NCBI GenBank assembly: GCA_013397865.1
Contig: VZTI01003365.1
Coordinates: forward strand, 1,560,438-1,624,437
Direction of reading: 5' to 3'
Source of the DNA: Struthidea cinerea
Taxonomy: Eukaryota; Chordata; Aves; Passeriformes; Corcoracidae
DNA length: 64,000 nt
Below, piece after piece: positions 49,227 through 62,800 of this stretch. Under the pieces are notes generated by a model. It had not been told where the DNA came from. It saw only the letters and a program-made list of their open reading frames with translations, and searched no databases. Numbering within the stretch: the stretch's first letter is position 1; every line of letters begins with the position of its first letter. A program made the translations under genes and the position numbers.

Positions 49227-49634
49227 TGTAAAGATCCCAAGTACCTATGTATTACTGAGCCCCCTCCAGCTCTGTGGCTCACGCACATGCACACACAGAT
49301 GCAGGGATGGCTTCAGTAATATTAATCCGATGGCAAGGAGCTGAGAAGGGTCCTTGCGTAGAGTTCCACAGAAAGCAGTTTATTGCTACAACTTGTGAAG
49401 GTTTCTAGAGGCAAAATGACCCCGAACATGTGACAACTCAGGCTTAGTGTTCGGGGGTGTGGCTAACACCAGGAGCCAACTGGGGAAGCAGAACTGGAGT
49501 ACATTACCATAACCAAACCAGGCATCCTGGGAGAGGCTTCTTTCCCTCACCATAACCGCTAAGTCTTTGGCACCAGAGACTGTCTTACCAAGAGCTCTCT
49601 CTGTCCCTTATACCACAGGTTAATCGGCCACACA
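49227..49634 (-). mobile_element. Solo LTR, same family as 33.8-34.4 kb copy
   Basis: Minus-strand LTR beginning TGTGTGGCCGATTAACC near 49634, with a canonical AATAAA poly(A) signal at 49384-49379 followed by ACTGC. It aligns block by block with the 34-kb copy but lacks about 150 bases found there at roughly 34100-34260, so the two are subfamily variants or one carries a deletion. The left edge is set at the shared TGTA.AGATC block and may extend further. I could not identify a target-site duplication. Confidence 0.65.
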
Positions 49635-52600
49635 CATATAATCCTTCCAATTCTTTTAACCTAAGTAAATGAGAGAGAGAATAAAAGTAAAGAAAGAAAG
49701 ATGACAAAGTGACTTGTCCAAAGTTGCAGAGCCGATGAATGGCAGAGAGGGAAGAACAACCCAAAATCCTGTATTGTTAGGTCTGGGTGTAGGCCTTGGG
49801 TTTCATTTTTTGTTTTCTCCATGGTCTGAGCTGTTTTGCATTACTTTGTGTCTATAGAAGACTAGTAACTGGTACATAGAGGATTACTAGAGACACCCAG
49901 GTCTTGTGTGTCACATGGGAATTAACCAGCAATTCAGTCGTGTGGCAGAGATCTTATGTCCGTGTGAGCTTGAGGAAAACCTTCACAAATCAATCAGCAG
50001 ACTTCAGATACTCAGAACATGAAGAAATAAAATCCAAATACCATGTACTTAATGGGAACTGGACCTGGGAGAAGCACACATTTTCAACTCTCAGCCATTT
50101 TTCCTCTTCAGAAATGAGAAACACTGAGAAAAGATGCTTTATCACTGTTTCCTAACAGATGTAAAAACATAACTAATGCTTTAAGAAAAAACAAAACAAA
50201 ACAAAAACATTCAATTATAATCTGCAATATGGTAATTACAATGGTAATTATTATAATTTGATGCATCTATTTTTCATAGTGGCATTTGCATCCCTGGTTT
50301 CTCCAGAGCACTTAATGCTTTCTGACAGCCAGTGAGGATGACTTCTTGAAAGGGGGAAAGCCAGGAGGCAGAACACCTTTGGTGTTCCAGGAGAGCATTC
50401 ACATCTGGGTGGAGGTTGCCTACAGCAACTAATAATATGAAGTTCCTTTTGTCTCACTAAAGTGAAAATTTTAAGAAACTTGCTTGTGCTTTCTTGCTTT
50501 TTTTTTTTTTTTTAAACTGCCAGAGAAACGTGACAAGAGATAGACTGAGATTCAGTGAGAGAAATAGGTAGCAGTCAAGAGCAAAATATAAGGTAGCCCC
50601 ATTTATCTCTTGGACTTAGTTATTGTTTGGTGAGAGGAAACACACTGCTCTCAGTGAGTTACAGACATCAGAAACCAGGATCTGGAAATACCCATTAGCC
50701 TGACCCAGTCAGGGTAGATCCCAAAATAGCTTTGCCTTTGAGAAAGGTGAGTTCGGCTTGCTCTTGCCTGTGCCTCTTGGCTGTGGAGATTATGGACTTT
50801 GACTGTGTGCTGGGAAGTTGCTAATGTCTGAAGCCTGATTCCACAGAAACTGTGCATTATGGGGATGTACATTTTGCCAAAATTGGTTTTTTTTCCCTTT
50901 TGTAATGGCTTTGTAGTACTCAAGTAGTCCAAGCAAGCACCAGGTACCAAGTTACACTTGTACTTGGATTGTCCAGTGGTTATTCTGACACAAAATGTGA
51001 ATTCACATTACCAAATCACTGCTTGCCCAGTGCTCTGGGGATGTAACATTTTACATAGCATCAGGTGTACTTGACTCTCATGCTCAGTTGGTCACATCTT
51101 CCTCCTCCATTTCTGACAAAGCTATCCAGTTTCACAGGCCATACTGAGGCCCACAGAGACAGAATGACCACTGCTGTGGAAATAGAATCACCAGGGTAAA
51201 TATGTAAACATGCAATATTAGGAGGTGGTCAGACCTGATACTTCCAATACCAGACCATACTTAGTACCTCTGCTATGACCTAGGCATGCAGAAATGAGTC
51301 ATTGCTGACCTTGAACTTGGTGAACCTGTGAGCTCACAGGAAAAAAGATTGATCTCACTTTGCAGTAAAAAGTTTCTCAATATTTGCACAGTCACGAGAA
51401 ATGCAAGGATGCCTCTTGCTGTGATAAATTGCACTAGAGCATTTGAAGCTTAGTAGTTACACTTATTTTGATTATAACAATCCCAATGATAGTTTCTATC
51501 TGAATCTGACTACAATAGAAACTTTCAGCACAAAGATAAACCCTTTCTCATCCATTCTTATGGATAGTCTCTATCTCATCTCTTTAATGCTGCATACTTT
51601 TCATGCCCACAAGTTCTGATTAATGTATGTTTATGTGTGTCTCACACAATGCAGTCCAAATCTCCCCTGATGCCTCCAAAAAGTACTCAACTACATTTAT
51701 TTCTCACATTAAAATGCATGTCTCTTAGTATTTTGATGTTTTTAAACAATTACCCAGCATATGATTATCCTCCTACTTTATTTCATCTACCCTATTTTAG
51801 AGGGCATCTTTTTTGGAACCCTACCTCGGCAGAATATGAAATACACTCTGGTAATCTAAGAGAACAGTTCACTTCCCGAAACAAATTTATCCACTTAAAC
51901 ACTTCTTAAATAAATCCAGGGATCAGGAGCACTAAACAAGATAAAGGTCTAAGCAATAGGATTCTGTGTACTTCATTTGCATTCTTTAATTATCATCTTC
52001 TTTAAAGGGAGAGAGGGTCATATTTTACTAGAAAAGCTGGCAACCTTGATGAAAATGTATCATACTCATTTCCTAACAGTTTGGAGACTGCTCCTGAGCA
52101 GCTGTGCAAGTCCAGCCAGTGAAGTTCTTACAAGCAGGACTTTTACATATATGTTTCAAGTGCAGCTTTCAGCTATTTTTTTCCTGATATTGTTGTGCTC
52201 TTTGTTTGACCCTAAGGAACTGCTAGTATTTCCACTAGTCATTGGCAAAACTCCCATAGACTTCAATGCAAGTTAAATTTGTCTGCAGAAAGAGACATGT
52301 CATTTAGTCTGTGGTTTGGTCTCACATTAGCATGTGCTGCCCACTGCTATGCAAAACAAAATAACAAGTTTCTAAAAGGAAAGTTTATTCTTTTGTGTGT
52401 GTGTTTTCTAACCACATAAGTAACAAATAAACATGGTAATTTCACTGCCTGTAAGTGAATGTCTGGAGCTTCTTGAAAACCATCTTTCAGAGGGACCACG
52501 TGAACCTGCAGGGCTCACTGAGACCCAGGTGCTAATTCCACGACTAAGCTGTGTTGAAGTGTCTCAAAGACAACTGCAAAGTGACATTTGGTGTCTTACC

Positions 52601-55600
52601 ATCTCTCAGGTCAGCGAGTGCCCCAATTCCACTTCGTTGTGTGGATGTGCCCCAGGGCATCTGTAATCCATGTTAGGAATTAACTTGGTGTTGGCATAGG
52701 GTACCACAAAAAAACCCTCTGCCCAATCTGCAGCAGTGATGAAAACAGCTGATTTATGTCAGCATACAAAAAGAAGGTGATGGAGAACAGTATGAAATAT
52801 GCTCTATGTCATTTCATAATTCAGGGAGAGTTTCTTATGCAAAACACATTTTTAATCCTATTTTGAGAGAACAGAATGGTATTGGAGACAATTCCAAAGC
52901 ATAGTTAGAGGCAAAGCAAAATTCCCCTTAATGGATACTTGAAAAGTTTGGGATATAAAATGTTTGGGAATAAAAATTTTTGAATAAAAAGAAACAAGAC
53001 TAAAAACATATAAAATGATGCAGACAGAAGTTAATCAGGAAGACAATGAAGGTAGCTTCCTGAAAGGAAGTTTTTAACCTGCTTTTTTTTTCCCAAATGA
53101 AAGGAAAGCCAGTTAAAAAGATGTATACTTTCACCACATGCTCAGCTAACCTATTTTACCATTAAAGCAGACTCCCCTTAATGCAGAAAGGCAAGTTAAA
53201 TGTATTTACAGCTTAAAGCAGTGTCCAGAGTTGTAACAGGACAAGTGCGCAGGGCTCAAACCCCAGTCTTGGAGGGGACGTAGCTATAATGGGGGGTGTG
53301 AGAGGTGTAGGTTCAATTTCCTTCTCTACCGTGTAATCTGAGTTTGGTCAGGGAGGGATGAAAGACAATAGCTGGGCGTAGTTTCAGATGCTGAAACTTG
53401 GTTTGGAGACCAGAATCCCACACAAATTCTCTGGAATTACACAGTTCAATGCCTTTAAAACATCGGTCTCTCTGTGCCTCTGCTCTCCAGCTACAAAGTG
53501 GGAACAAGGTCACTGCACTCCAAACAGAGCATATGAAAGAGACAACCCATTCATGTGCACAGATACATATTCCTGTGACTGAGAATCAGGGAAACATTCT
53601 TTCCAGAATGAATTAACTCATGTTCCTACCTCTAGGGGTTATTTTTGTTATTTAGTTGTGTTGTTTTCCTTTGGTTTTTTCCCTCTCCCTCCTACAAAGT
53701 ACATGAAGCTGCTGACTGCTGCCAGGGTCTAGCTGGGCTTGTACTGCAGCTGCAGCCCTACTGCTGGAGGAGTTTAGTCAGATGCCACAGTGTCAGGAGG
53801 GCAGAAGCAGTGCTTGATGACTTTTGCCTGCAGCTCAGCATTCTTCTCTTCTGCCTGTGTTCTTTAAACTTCAGTGATTGAATCAGTTCTTTTTCTCCAA
53901 CATGGGCCTTCACTGGCAAAGCATCAGACAGCAAAAGTGACCTCAAAGTGAATATAAGAACCAACTATTGTCAACAATGTGTGATTCTTTTACTTCCATA
54001 CACTGATACAGTGCTGAAACTACAAGTCCCAGTGTGCAGTAGCACAACTTTATGAAAATGGAATATTGGTTGCCTAGCAATTAAAAATATTGACAACAAA
54101 ATATCTACACTTATGGCTATAGAAGCAAATATTATCTGATTTGGTATTGCTACCCACTCTAAACAGCGTTTGATATAACCAGTACAATAAAATTCAGAAG
54201 TCAGGAGGTTCAGAGAACAAAAAACTACTAGATTCACAGCAGAGGAGACACAAAAGGGATGCAGCACTTTTTGACTGTGTCCTGCAGTATATACTGATAT
54301 ATAAATCACACAACAAATATCAGAAGATGTTGTTTGGCATTATGTCCGACCATGCTTGAATAATCAGGTCAGTCTTATTTGTTACTGTTCCAATCTCTCC
54401 TATAAATACTAGCTTCCTTGTTTTATTCTGATTCACACAGGCCCGACAACCATCGGCAATTTGGCAGCTTCTACTGAGTCAGAAAATGTCAGCAGGAGAG
54501 GGGAGGGGTGATTAAAGAGAAGAGACAGAAAATTTCCAGCCCTCTGCTTGCCTGCCTTTTTAGCGTTCTCTATGTGAGCTCTGCTGGCAACACCTACAAT
54601 TCCTTTCTTTCATTAGAACATCTGATTGTGCTAACAGGGGCTGCCCAGCACTTGATTAAAGATTTGTTCTTAACCAAGAACAGTGCAATTAAATGTGGGA
54701 GTTGTATGGATCCAAGACCTTAATCAGGGGCAGGAGAATAAAGTATTGCAGATTTGGAACCTGATGCATGGAATCTGTTAAACCATACTGACAGTCATAG
54801 ACCAGTCCAGCTTGGAATCCAATAGGCCTTATATGGTAAATTCAGCAATGTTTTAATAACTATCCACAGCTTGATAGTAAGTTCTTTTCATGACAGTGCA
54901 AGTGCTGTTCTTTTCATGCACTATCACAGTCAGCCTTTGGGACACTCTCCTTTTTCCCAGAACTAGGACTAACACTCAGGAAATATTGCCAAAGTGTAAT
55001 TGGGTGATATTTGTTAATCAAAGAAAAGAATTCTCTTTGCATCTGCTCAGGTCTTTCTTTCATGGCTCAACTCTCACAAATTTAGTGATGCTAGCTAAAA
55101 AGTTGATCTTAAACACACAGGGCATGATCCAAGATAGAAAGGACTTCTAATGATTTCAGTGGATTTTGGATTTGTTACTGTTCCTTCTGGGATGAAAAGA
55201 AGTTCCTGTTGTCTCTCTGCTATGTCTGCAGAGTGACTAACATAACCTAAAAAGAGCAGTCAGCCAAAGAAAGCATTATTATAACCATTATTTTGCACAA
55301 GAGGAACACAAGCTGAGGCCTGCAGAGCCATGCAAGAGCCTCACTCACTCCAGCAGAAATAAGCAAGCACTAGGTCCCTATTTGAGAATCTCACCCAGTG
55401 GTTTGAGCAAGATCAGCTAAGGCAGGTCCTGGTAGATCAAGAAACTGACCACAGGTCCCCAGAGTCACAGTCCCATGATCCATCTTGATACTGTTTCTGT
55501 TCTGTGGATTAAGCCAGAAAACTTACTGTAACATGCAGTGGTTAGAGCAGACATACATGTACAAGGATGTACCTCAGGAGGGCATACATCCATTTTGATA

Positions 55601-58009
55601 AAAGACTCTTAAGGTTGCAAATACAGATTTATAGAACTATTTGTCCAATTGCTACACAGTTTTAAATGTAGAATAAGCTTGATAGAGTTATCAAATTACT
55701 TGAGATAATGACCAAATCTCTAAAAAATTCTTTCCTCGCTAATCTATGAAAGCAAATACAGACTATACCCAACAAGTAAGTTACTCCCTGTGAAATGAGC
55801 CTAGGCAGAACAAAAGGTACCTCCTCAGTCTTCGATGAGATCTGTGGTTAATACAATGTAGTCCTAACATTTCATGTTGGGGAGGGAGGAGAGAGAGGGT
55901 TAAGAGTCTGAGGTCCCACATGGAGAAGCAGGATGCAAAGCTCAGGAAACAGGTCTCGTCTTCTCAGCACCTGAGCCAAAGGCCACTGGCCCTTGGGTAG
56001 CCTGGTACAGACCACTGGAGACTGGTTTCTGACCTCACTTGGCTGTTACAAACCAACCTGTTGCAGTGGGCACCCAGGAACACCTTATGTGCTCCGTCAG
56101 GCCAGACTGATGCATTATCAGGTTTGACCAACTTTGCTTGGGCAGTGGCGACAGAAAGTCTTCTGCACCACAACACGGGCACATGAATGGCACAGTAACA
56201 TCTTTGGACTGGAGCACTGTGGTGGGCTGACATCAGGCTGAGTGTTTGGCTTGTAAGGTGGGTGCAAATTTCACCCTTTCCTTCTTCAAAGGGTGGTAGA
56301 AAAGAGCATGACACATCTTACATTGCTACAGCTGTGTCTGCTCCAATCTTCTGCTTCACTTCCTTCCTGCCACTTACCCCCAGAAAGTCGAGAGTTCCCT
56401 GCTATTTCTTTTCCTGCTTCCTTTTCCTGCATTTCAAAACCAGGATTGTTAATGCTTGCTCCACAGGCCTGCAGAAAACACTAGAAGATAAACAAGTACC
56501 AGTGCAATACTTAAACATCTCGTTTCTAGCATGCTCTCACACTGTAAGCTGCTTGTGGAGAGAAGAGTGGTCTTCCCAACCCCCAAATTTATTACTTAGC
56601 TGGATCACAACCACTTATTCTACCTCCAACAGAGTTTAGTGACCAGAAGTACCAGTGTGATAGCATTAAAGAACATTGCAGTTCAAAGACTGTCTGAAGT
56701 GATGGAGATGGTGCATAGCCCTTCCTTTAGATCCAACTCAAAAATAAAAGCTGTGTGTGTAATGAAAACCAAATTGTCTGTGTCTCTGCCAAAGAAATAA
56801 GAAAACCAAGAGTGGCATTTCCTTACTCCGGGCCTGCGGCAGCTGGCCTTTCCTGTAATATGGAAAGTCAGTGGTGGGTAATATCATTGTCATGAAAAAC
56901 AGTTTTAGTCAGCAGTGAGTGGGTGTGTACACACAGGATTTCAGAAAGATAAGTGTAGCTGTTTTTACAGTTTTTAGGACAAGAAACATTGTGAATTTCA
57001 CCATTCAACAACCCTAAACTTGCTGTGGGTGCCAAGACCCTTCTTCCTCCTACCTTTCTCGGTTAGTAGCAGCAGCAAGCAGTTCTGGAGCAAAGATGAT
57101 AGCTAATGACATCAGTACCCACTTATGACACAAGGGCTTATTTCAATTCAGCTCTGACACTTGTTGCTCTTTCAGGAAAGTCAGTGCAAACCTGGGAATC
57201 CAGCTATAAACACAGAGAAGTTCATCTGTGCAGGAAGAAGAGACCACTCCTTTTTTATATCTGTCTAGGGCAATAAGTCATCAGTGTTGAAGCCTGTGCA
57301 GCAAAGCTGGTATCTGCTTCCTTGTTTTAGTAGAGGTCTCCTACATGTGGCTGGAGCTTGGACTTTTTTCTGTGGGTTTTATTTTTTGTGTTTTTGTTGT
57401 AGTTTCCCCAGTGAGCTCATAGCTTTTACACAGTTGGTCATACAGGCTAAAGATCACCAGTGTGAAATATTAGCAGGAAATTTTGAGTTGCACGAAGTCC
57501 TGTGAGATTCATTACAGTCTCTGTACACTGATAATACTTACACATGCGTGTAAAATTCGAAGCTTCTCTCTTCAGGCATTTCAACGTCAAACTCTGTGGG
57601 AGGCATCAGGACTGACAGATTAATCTGAGATTTGATTTTGGATTTTAGGGAGGTCCAAGTAGGAACTAAACTAAACCAAAAGTCTGAATTTGAATACTCA
57701 GTTCCTCTCTGACTTTCGATATATTCCTGTCAGACACAGTTTACATTTGACCCCTGTGTGTCGAGTGAATGAACTGAATCCAATCTTCCTGAACTGGGGA
57801 ATCTTCACTGTTAATCAAAGTCCTTTTTTCTACAGCCTCTCTTTCTCCAAATCACAGGACAATGCAGGTAGGGAAAAATATGAATATACTCACACTGGTC
57901 CTGTAAAGACAGATGCAAACCTGCAATGTTTGAACAAAATAGCATGAGAAAGGATTAGGACTGCTTTAGCAGAAAGGAATGATAAATTACTTTGTTCAAG
58001 TAATAATAA
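49635..58009. other. Intergenic, about 8.4 kb without a recognised gene
   Basis: No conserved coding block found on either strand. Open frames do not exceed about 125 codons and look random. A T run lies at 50498-50513 and an A-rich CAAAA stretch at 50186-50207. Confidence 0.55.
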
Positions 58010-58159
58010 CCTCCACACAGCTATTTTTACCAGGCCTATTTCTCTTCTCCTTACGTGGTTGAATGGTCACCTTCTGATGGAAGGAGAGGGAAGGAAGGAA
58101 TAAAACTACAGAGAGGAGAAATGGAAGTTCTTTGTATGGAAAATACTGTTTAATCTTAA
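58010..58159 (+). repeat. 150-bp direct duplication, copy 1
   Basis: Bases 58010-58159 recur at 59182-59331 in the same orientation at offset 1172. I found no mismatch across the 150 bases. Both edges are abrupt: the next base differs on each side. Confidence 0.95.
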
Positions 58160-59181
58160 ATGTCTCCCTAAAATGTCTCAACACTTCCTTTCATTGGGAT
58201 TTTGGTTGGGATCCCAAGTCCAGCATAACACTCCTGCTTGTTCCATTTTAGCTAAGACTGACTGTACCCATGTACAGGCCCCACTCTTGTTTCCATACAG
58301 TGCAAAAACAAGAAGGAGGCATAAAAAAAATTGATCAGTGTATATATCCATGTGGTGTGTACATATCTGTGTGTATAGAGACATAAAAGGAAAGAAGGCA
58401 CTCTCAGTTAGTGAGCTTTGATTTTCTCAAATGTTTCCTGCATGATGACAGAGATGATGGTGACAGCATTACATGAGCCTGGTTCTCCTAGGCATATCTA
58501 AATGTATACATGCTATGAGACAGCAGTCTATGCCAAAATACATGCAGGCTGGCACTAAACGGCATTCTAGGAAAAATAGAATATCTAACTCATAACTCAT
58601 AGGAAGCTGTGCAAGCAGCATAATGCTACTTAAATCACCAGACCCCTGTTATCTTAATTTCTGAATGTTGCAAGTTACTTTCATCATCCACTTTCCACTC
58701 ACTACAGGAGAAAGAAGTTGGAACCAAGCTTAAAGAGACAGTTCACTTTTAAAAACCTTGGTGGGCTGACTTCAGATCACTTTGGCAGGAGATTTTTAAA
58801 CAGTTTTAAATTTGTCTTGGCCCTCTGTACATCTAGTTCAGCTTTTGGCCAAATTCCAATAGTAAATGAGGCATTCTTCACTTTCTGTCCTAACTGCTGT
58901 GAAATTTTGCTGTAAAATGAATTAAAATTGCAGAAATCCATGCAAGAGGTGGTTGAAAGGAATACAGACCCCTGCACAGAAAAGTAAAAAGCTTTTTTCC
59001 ACACTACAGTAGGAAAGAAGACCCATAAAACTATTCAGCCCCAAACTGGCTGATGCAGTTCCTGTTGCAGAAAGATGACAAAAGGCATCTTTCTCTGTTT
59101 TCTCACATCTGATCTGTAGAAACATCATGTGTTTTGCAGGTCTGGAGGGCTGCGGAAGAGAAGCTGGAAAGTGAAAAGAAG
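58160..59181. other. Spacer between the 150-bp copies, no gene seen
   Basis: About 1.0 kb of unique-looking AT-rich sequence with no LTR-internal signals and no coding similarity. Confidence 0.6.
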
Positions 59182-59331
59182 CCTCCACACAGCTATTTTT
59201 ACCAGGCCTATTTCTCTTCTCCTTACGTGGTTGAATGGTCACCTTCTGATGGAAGGAGAGGGAAGGAAGGAATAAAACTACAGAGAGGAGAAATGGAAGT
59301 TCTTTGTATGGAAAATACTGTTTAATCTTAA
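59182..59331 (+). repeat. 150-bp direct duplication, copy 2
   Basis: Identical to 58010-58159 by eye. Flanks are unrelated to those of copy 1. There is no terminal inverted repeat and no evident target-site duplication. Confidence 0.95.
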
Positions 59332-59801
59332 GGTGTCAAAGTCTCATCCATGTACAGGGAGACCAGTACAGCCATTTTTCAGTGCCTAAGCTTGAGAAAT
59401 TTTCTTATTATGCCTATTTTCACTTATTTTCTTTCTTCTTTTCCCCCCTCAGTACAAGAGGCAAAATCAGGATCAGAGCTGTAAGGTAGGCTTAAAATAT
59501 TTTGAAGGAAAAGATGGCATGCATAAGCACATTTCTTTCATTAAAAGATTTGATTGCATTTACTTACATGAAATTGGGCTTTCAGAAACTGCTGGATCCC
59601 ATTAAGTCCCATGCTGTTTTTATGTAGAAATTTCAGTACCATTCTTTGGAAGGAGTCTGTTTATATACAATACTAGACATCATTTTTCTGTATGTACTGT
59701 GTGTCTGACTGTGGTGCTCATATATGCAGTAAATAGTGTCTTACAGCAAAAAACAGCTGCACTGGACACTGTGGGACTTCCTGGAGGAAAAGTTCCTAAG
59801 A

Positions 59802-59820
59802 TGTGTGTGTGTGTGTGTGT
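59802..59820. repeat. (TG)n short microsatellite
   Basis: About nine TG units in intergenic sequence. Confidence 0.85.
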
Positions 59821-62800
59821 ACACAAAGATGTAAGAGTGTATAAGCCAGTTTGTGAACTGGCTTGTTCAACTCACATCTCACCACCTTACCTCCTTTGGT
59901 AGCCAGCTACTTCAACAGCATGGGTAGGTCAACTGTCTTCAGCTGAATTTGGAAAAAAAAATTCCCAAACTCCCAAAACAATCAGAATATCTTTGCGGAA
60001 ACTAGAAAGATCCTGCAAAGAAACAAGCAGGGCATATGTGCACACATATCTGGCTGTGGTGTTCTCCCAACATCTTAAGCACCTCTACATCATATATGGT
60101 ACAGAACAGCTGACCTGCTGCAGATATCTCGTGATACAGAAGTAAAATTCAGTATGATTTTCTGTGTCACCATGCCAGCTGGCAGTGTCATGTTTGCAGA
60201 GTTCACATATGAGTGCAATTTTTTTCAATGACAGTCCTTTCCTACTGTGAATATGATTTAGAAATTATTCTAGCTGCCGTAAACTCATTTAGGGAAATTT
60301 CATGGACACTGGCAAAAGGTTATGCAGGCACATCTGCCACAGGCAGTGGCCCCCCTCCAGGTGGAGGGGCAACAAAAATCAGACTCCTCAGCACTACAAT
60401 CCCTGTGACACATTAGAGGGTTAGTAGAAGTCTATGCATCCACTGAGACCTGACAGTAAAGAACCTCTGGCTTTAATGAGTTGACCAGTCAAGGGATTTA
60501 ATTCACCCAGTCATATCAGCCAGCATATCTTGCTTACTTGTATTACATACCTTAGACATACTTGTGCAGGGCCTGCTCTCTTCCCACCATTCATTTTGAG
60601 ATTGCATCTACTCCGTAGTAAAGAGAAAAATTATCTCATGCGATAGAGCAGTATATTTTGGGCTCACATATTAGATAATCTGATTTTAAAATATAACACG
60701 TATGGATGCCCCTACAGTGTCATTTTTCAGTGAATCTTGGCCATACACATACACAAACATGCATCACTAGGAGGAATCAAACTCCAGACCCTTTAACAGA
60801 AACAGTGCTGACAGCAGGTACTAGAGAAAAGGCATTAACAACATGTTCACTTTGATCATGTCGACAGTTCAATCTCTCTCATCCCATGGAAATTCTGGTA
60901 CAATTCTTTGTAGAGTAACATAGTTAGCAAGGCACCCTTAGGTATGAGCTGCCATGGCCACATAGCAAGTGGATCAACTGGACACATCAGAAACACATCT
61001 CTAGTGATGCAAGAACTTTGCCAACAGAAAAGGTCCGAGGGAGAGGGGTAGAACCAAACTGCAAAAGCAGACAAATTGTCATTTCGAAAAACAGAATCAC
61101 AAGTTTAGTGTAATGCATGCCATTAACAATGGATGAAGAAAGTGCATTTTCAGTGATGAAAAACAATAGATCAAGATCTAATATATTTGTGAACGGCAAT
61201 AGTAATGTCAGTATGTTTTAGAACAGCCTGTCCAAAAAATATTTTGGCTGCAATACAGATAGAAAGTCCTACGGTATGGCATATACATACAGACCAACAG
61301 CAATAAACCACATAAAAGTACACACTGCGAATCAAAGAGGGGTAGGAAGGCCAGAGTCAACAAGGGGCTTTGATGTAGTGCATTTAGAGCACCTCCCAGT
61401 TTAAAGAGCATGTACACAACTAAAAACACCATTACAAATGAGCCCAGTAGAGAATATCAGCAGTGTAATGGCTAGAGTTGTATATTACAGATCTCAAAGC
61501 AAACAAAATTCTTTGCATAGCAGCACTGTGAGAATTGCATAAGTTCTTGGGCCTGCCTTCTGGATTGCTGTAGATCTTTGCTAAAATGCTGTTGAAGACA
61601 TTTGGACACAAAATCCCTATTTGAAAAACCAATTTTTGAAATAAGACATCGGGAGAAATAAATTGTTGTTCTGAATGCTCTAGAGAGCCAATCCTTTCCT
61701 ATATATAACAGCCAGCTCCCTTACAGTGTGTGTAATAGTGAAAGGCAATTGTGTTGTTGCTGGAGAACAAAGTTCGTTCCTTCAGCAACATTTTAAAGAT
61801 ACCTAAGTCTGTCACACTGTAAAGGCAAAAGACCTAATGGAAGTGTACTCTGAGTTTGAGGAAAGATACCCAGAGGTTTTAAAGAGAATTTTTTTCCTCT
61901 ACTCCTTCTGCCTCTGGCAAAGGGTCTGACTCAGGCCAGTTTTCTAGCCTCCAGGTGGCCTGCTCTGTTGCATATGCAGGTAAGATCTAAGTTATTCTTT
62001 TCTATGTGTGTCTACCCTGCCCCACTCCTGCTTAAAAGGGTGTGGTAAGATCATGGCTCCATCTCCCAGCATGAGGGAGAATGATGCTTTCTGTCAACTA
62101 AGTACCAGCCAGCTGATTCCTAGTCATATCCCCATTTCAATGGGCAGCTGGCTCTGTCTCTCCAGGGAATTACCAAGACCCATAAACATGCAATAAAGAG
62201 AGACTAATTCAGAGTGCAAGTGAGAAGAACATATATCTGCATTAAGACTTCAGACAGAGTATGGAGGAGTAAAATTATTAAAACCTATTTTAGAACAGGT
62301 TTACAAAACTCACTGCTTCCATAGGTGACATTAGGATTAATAGGAAGGTCAAGTTATGCTTAGATCATTTGTGTTTCTTGCACAAGTGTGTGTATATGTA
62401 TAGATTTCCTTGTCAAAAACAACACAGGGGAACCTGAAAGCCCAACAGAACTTTTTCCTGTGCAGCAAATAAGTGAATAAAGCCATTGTTATGGTTCAAT
62501 AACCACAGTTATGGGAACTAGAAAAATCACCACAGTCCAATGGCCGTGTTACAAGTTCAGTCAAAGAGAATATGTAAACAGTGACAGTGGCAATTTTCTA
62601 AAGTTAGTATTTCCAACTAGCTGCCTGCAGGCCAAAATCATCAGTTTTGATACTTTTTGATACTTTTTTTTTGATACTGACATCAGAACCAATGTCTGTA
62701 ATTAGACGGACACAGAAAATCTTGACAAAATGGACTCATCCTTGACCTATTAGTTTATTTCAAAAACCTTCTGTTCATTTAACTTACATACATCAGGGAA

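Noticed and set aside
33829..49634. The two related LTRs as ends of one provirus
   Set aside because: They are about 15 kb apart, differ by many substitutions and a ~150-base indel, and no gag, pol or env similarity lies between them. One has its own target-site duplication.
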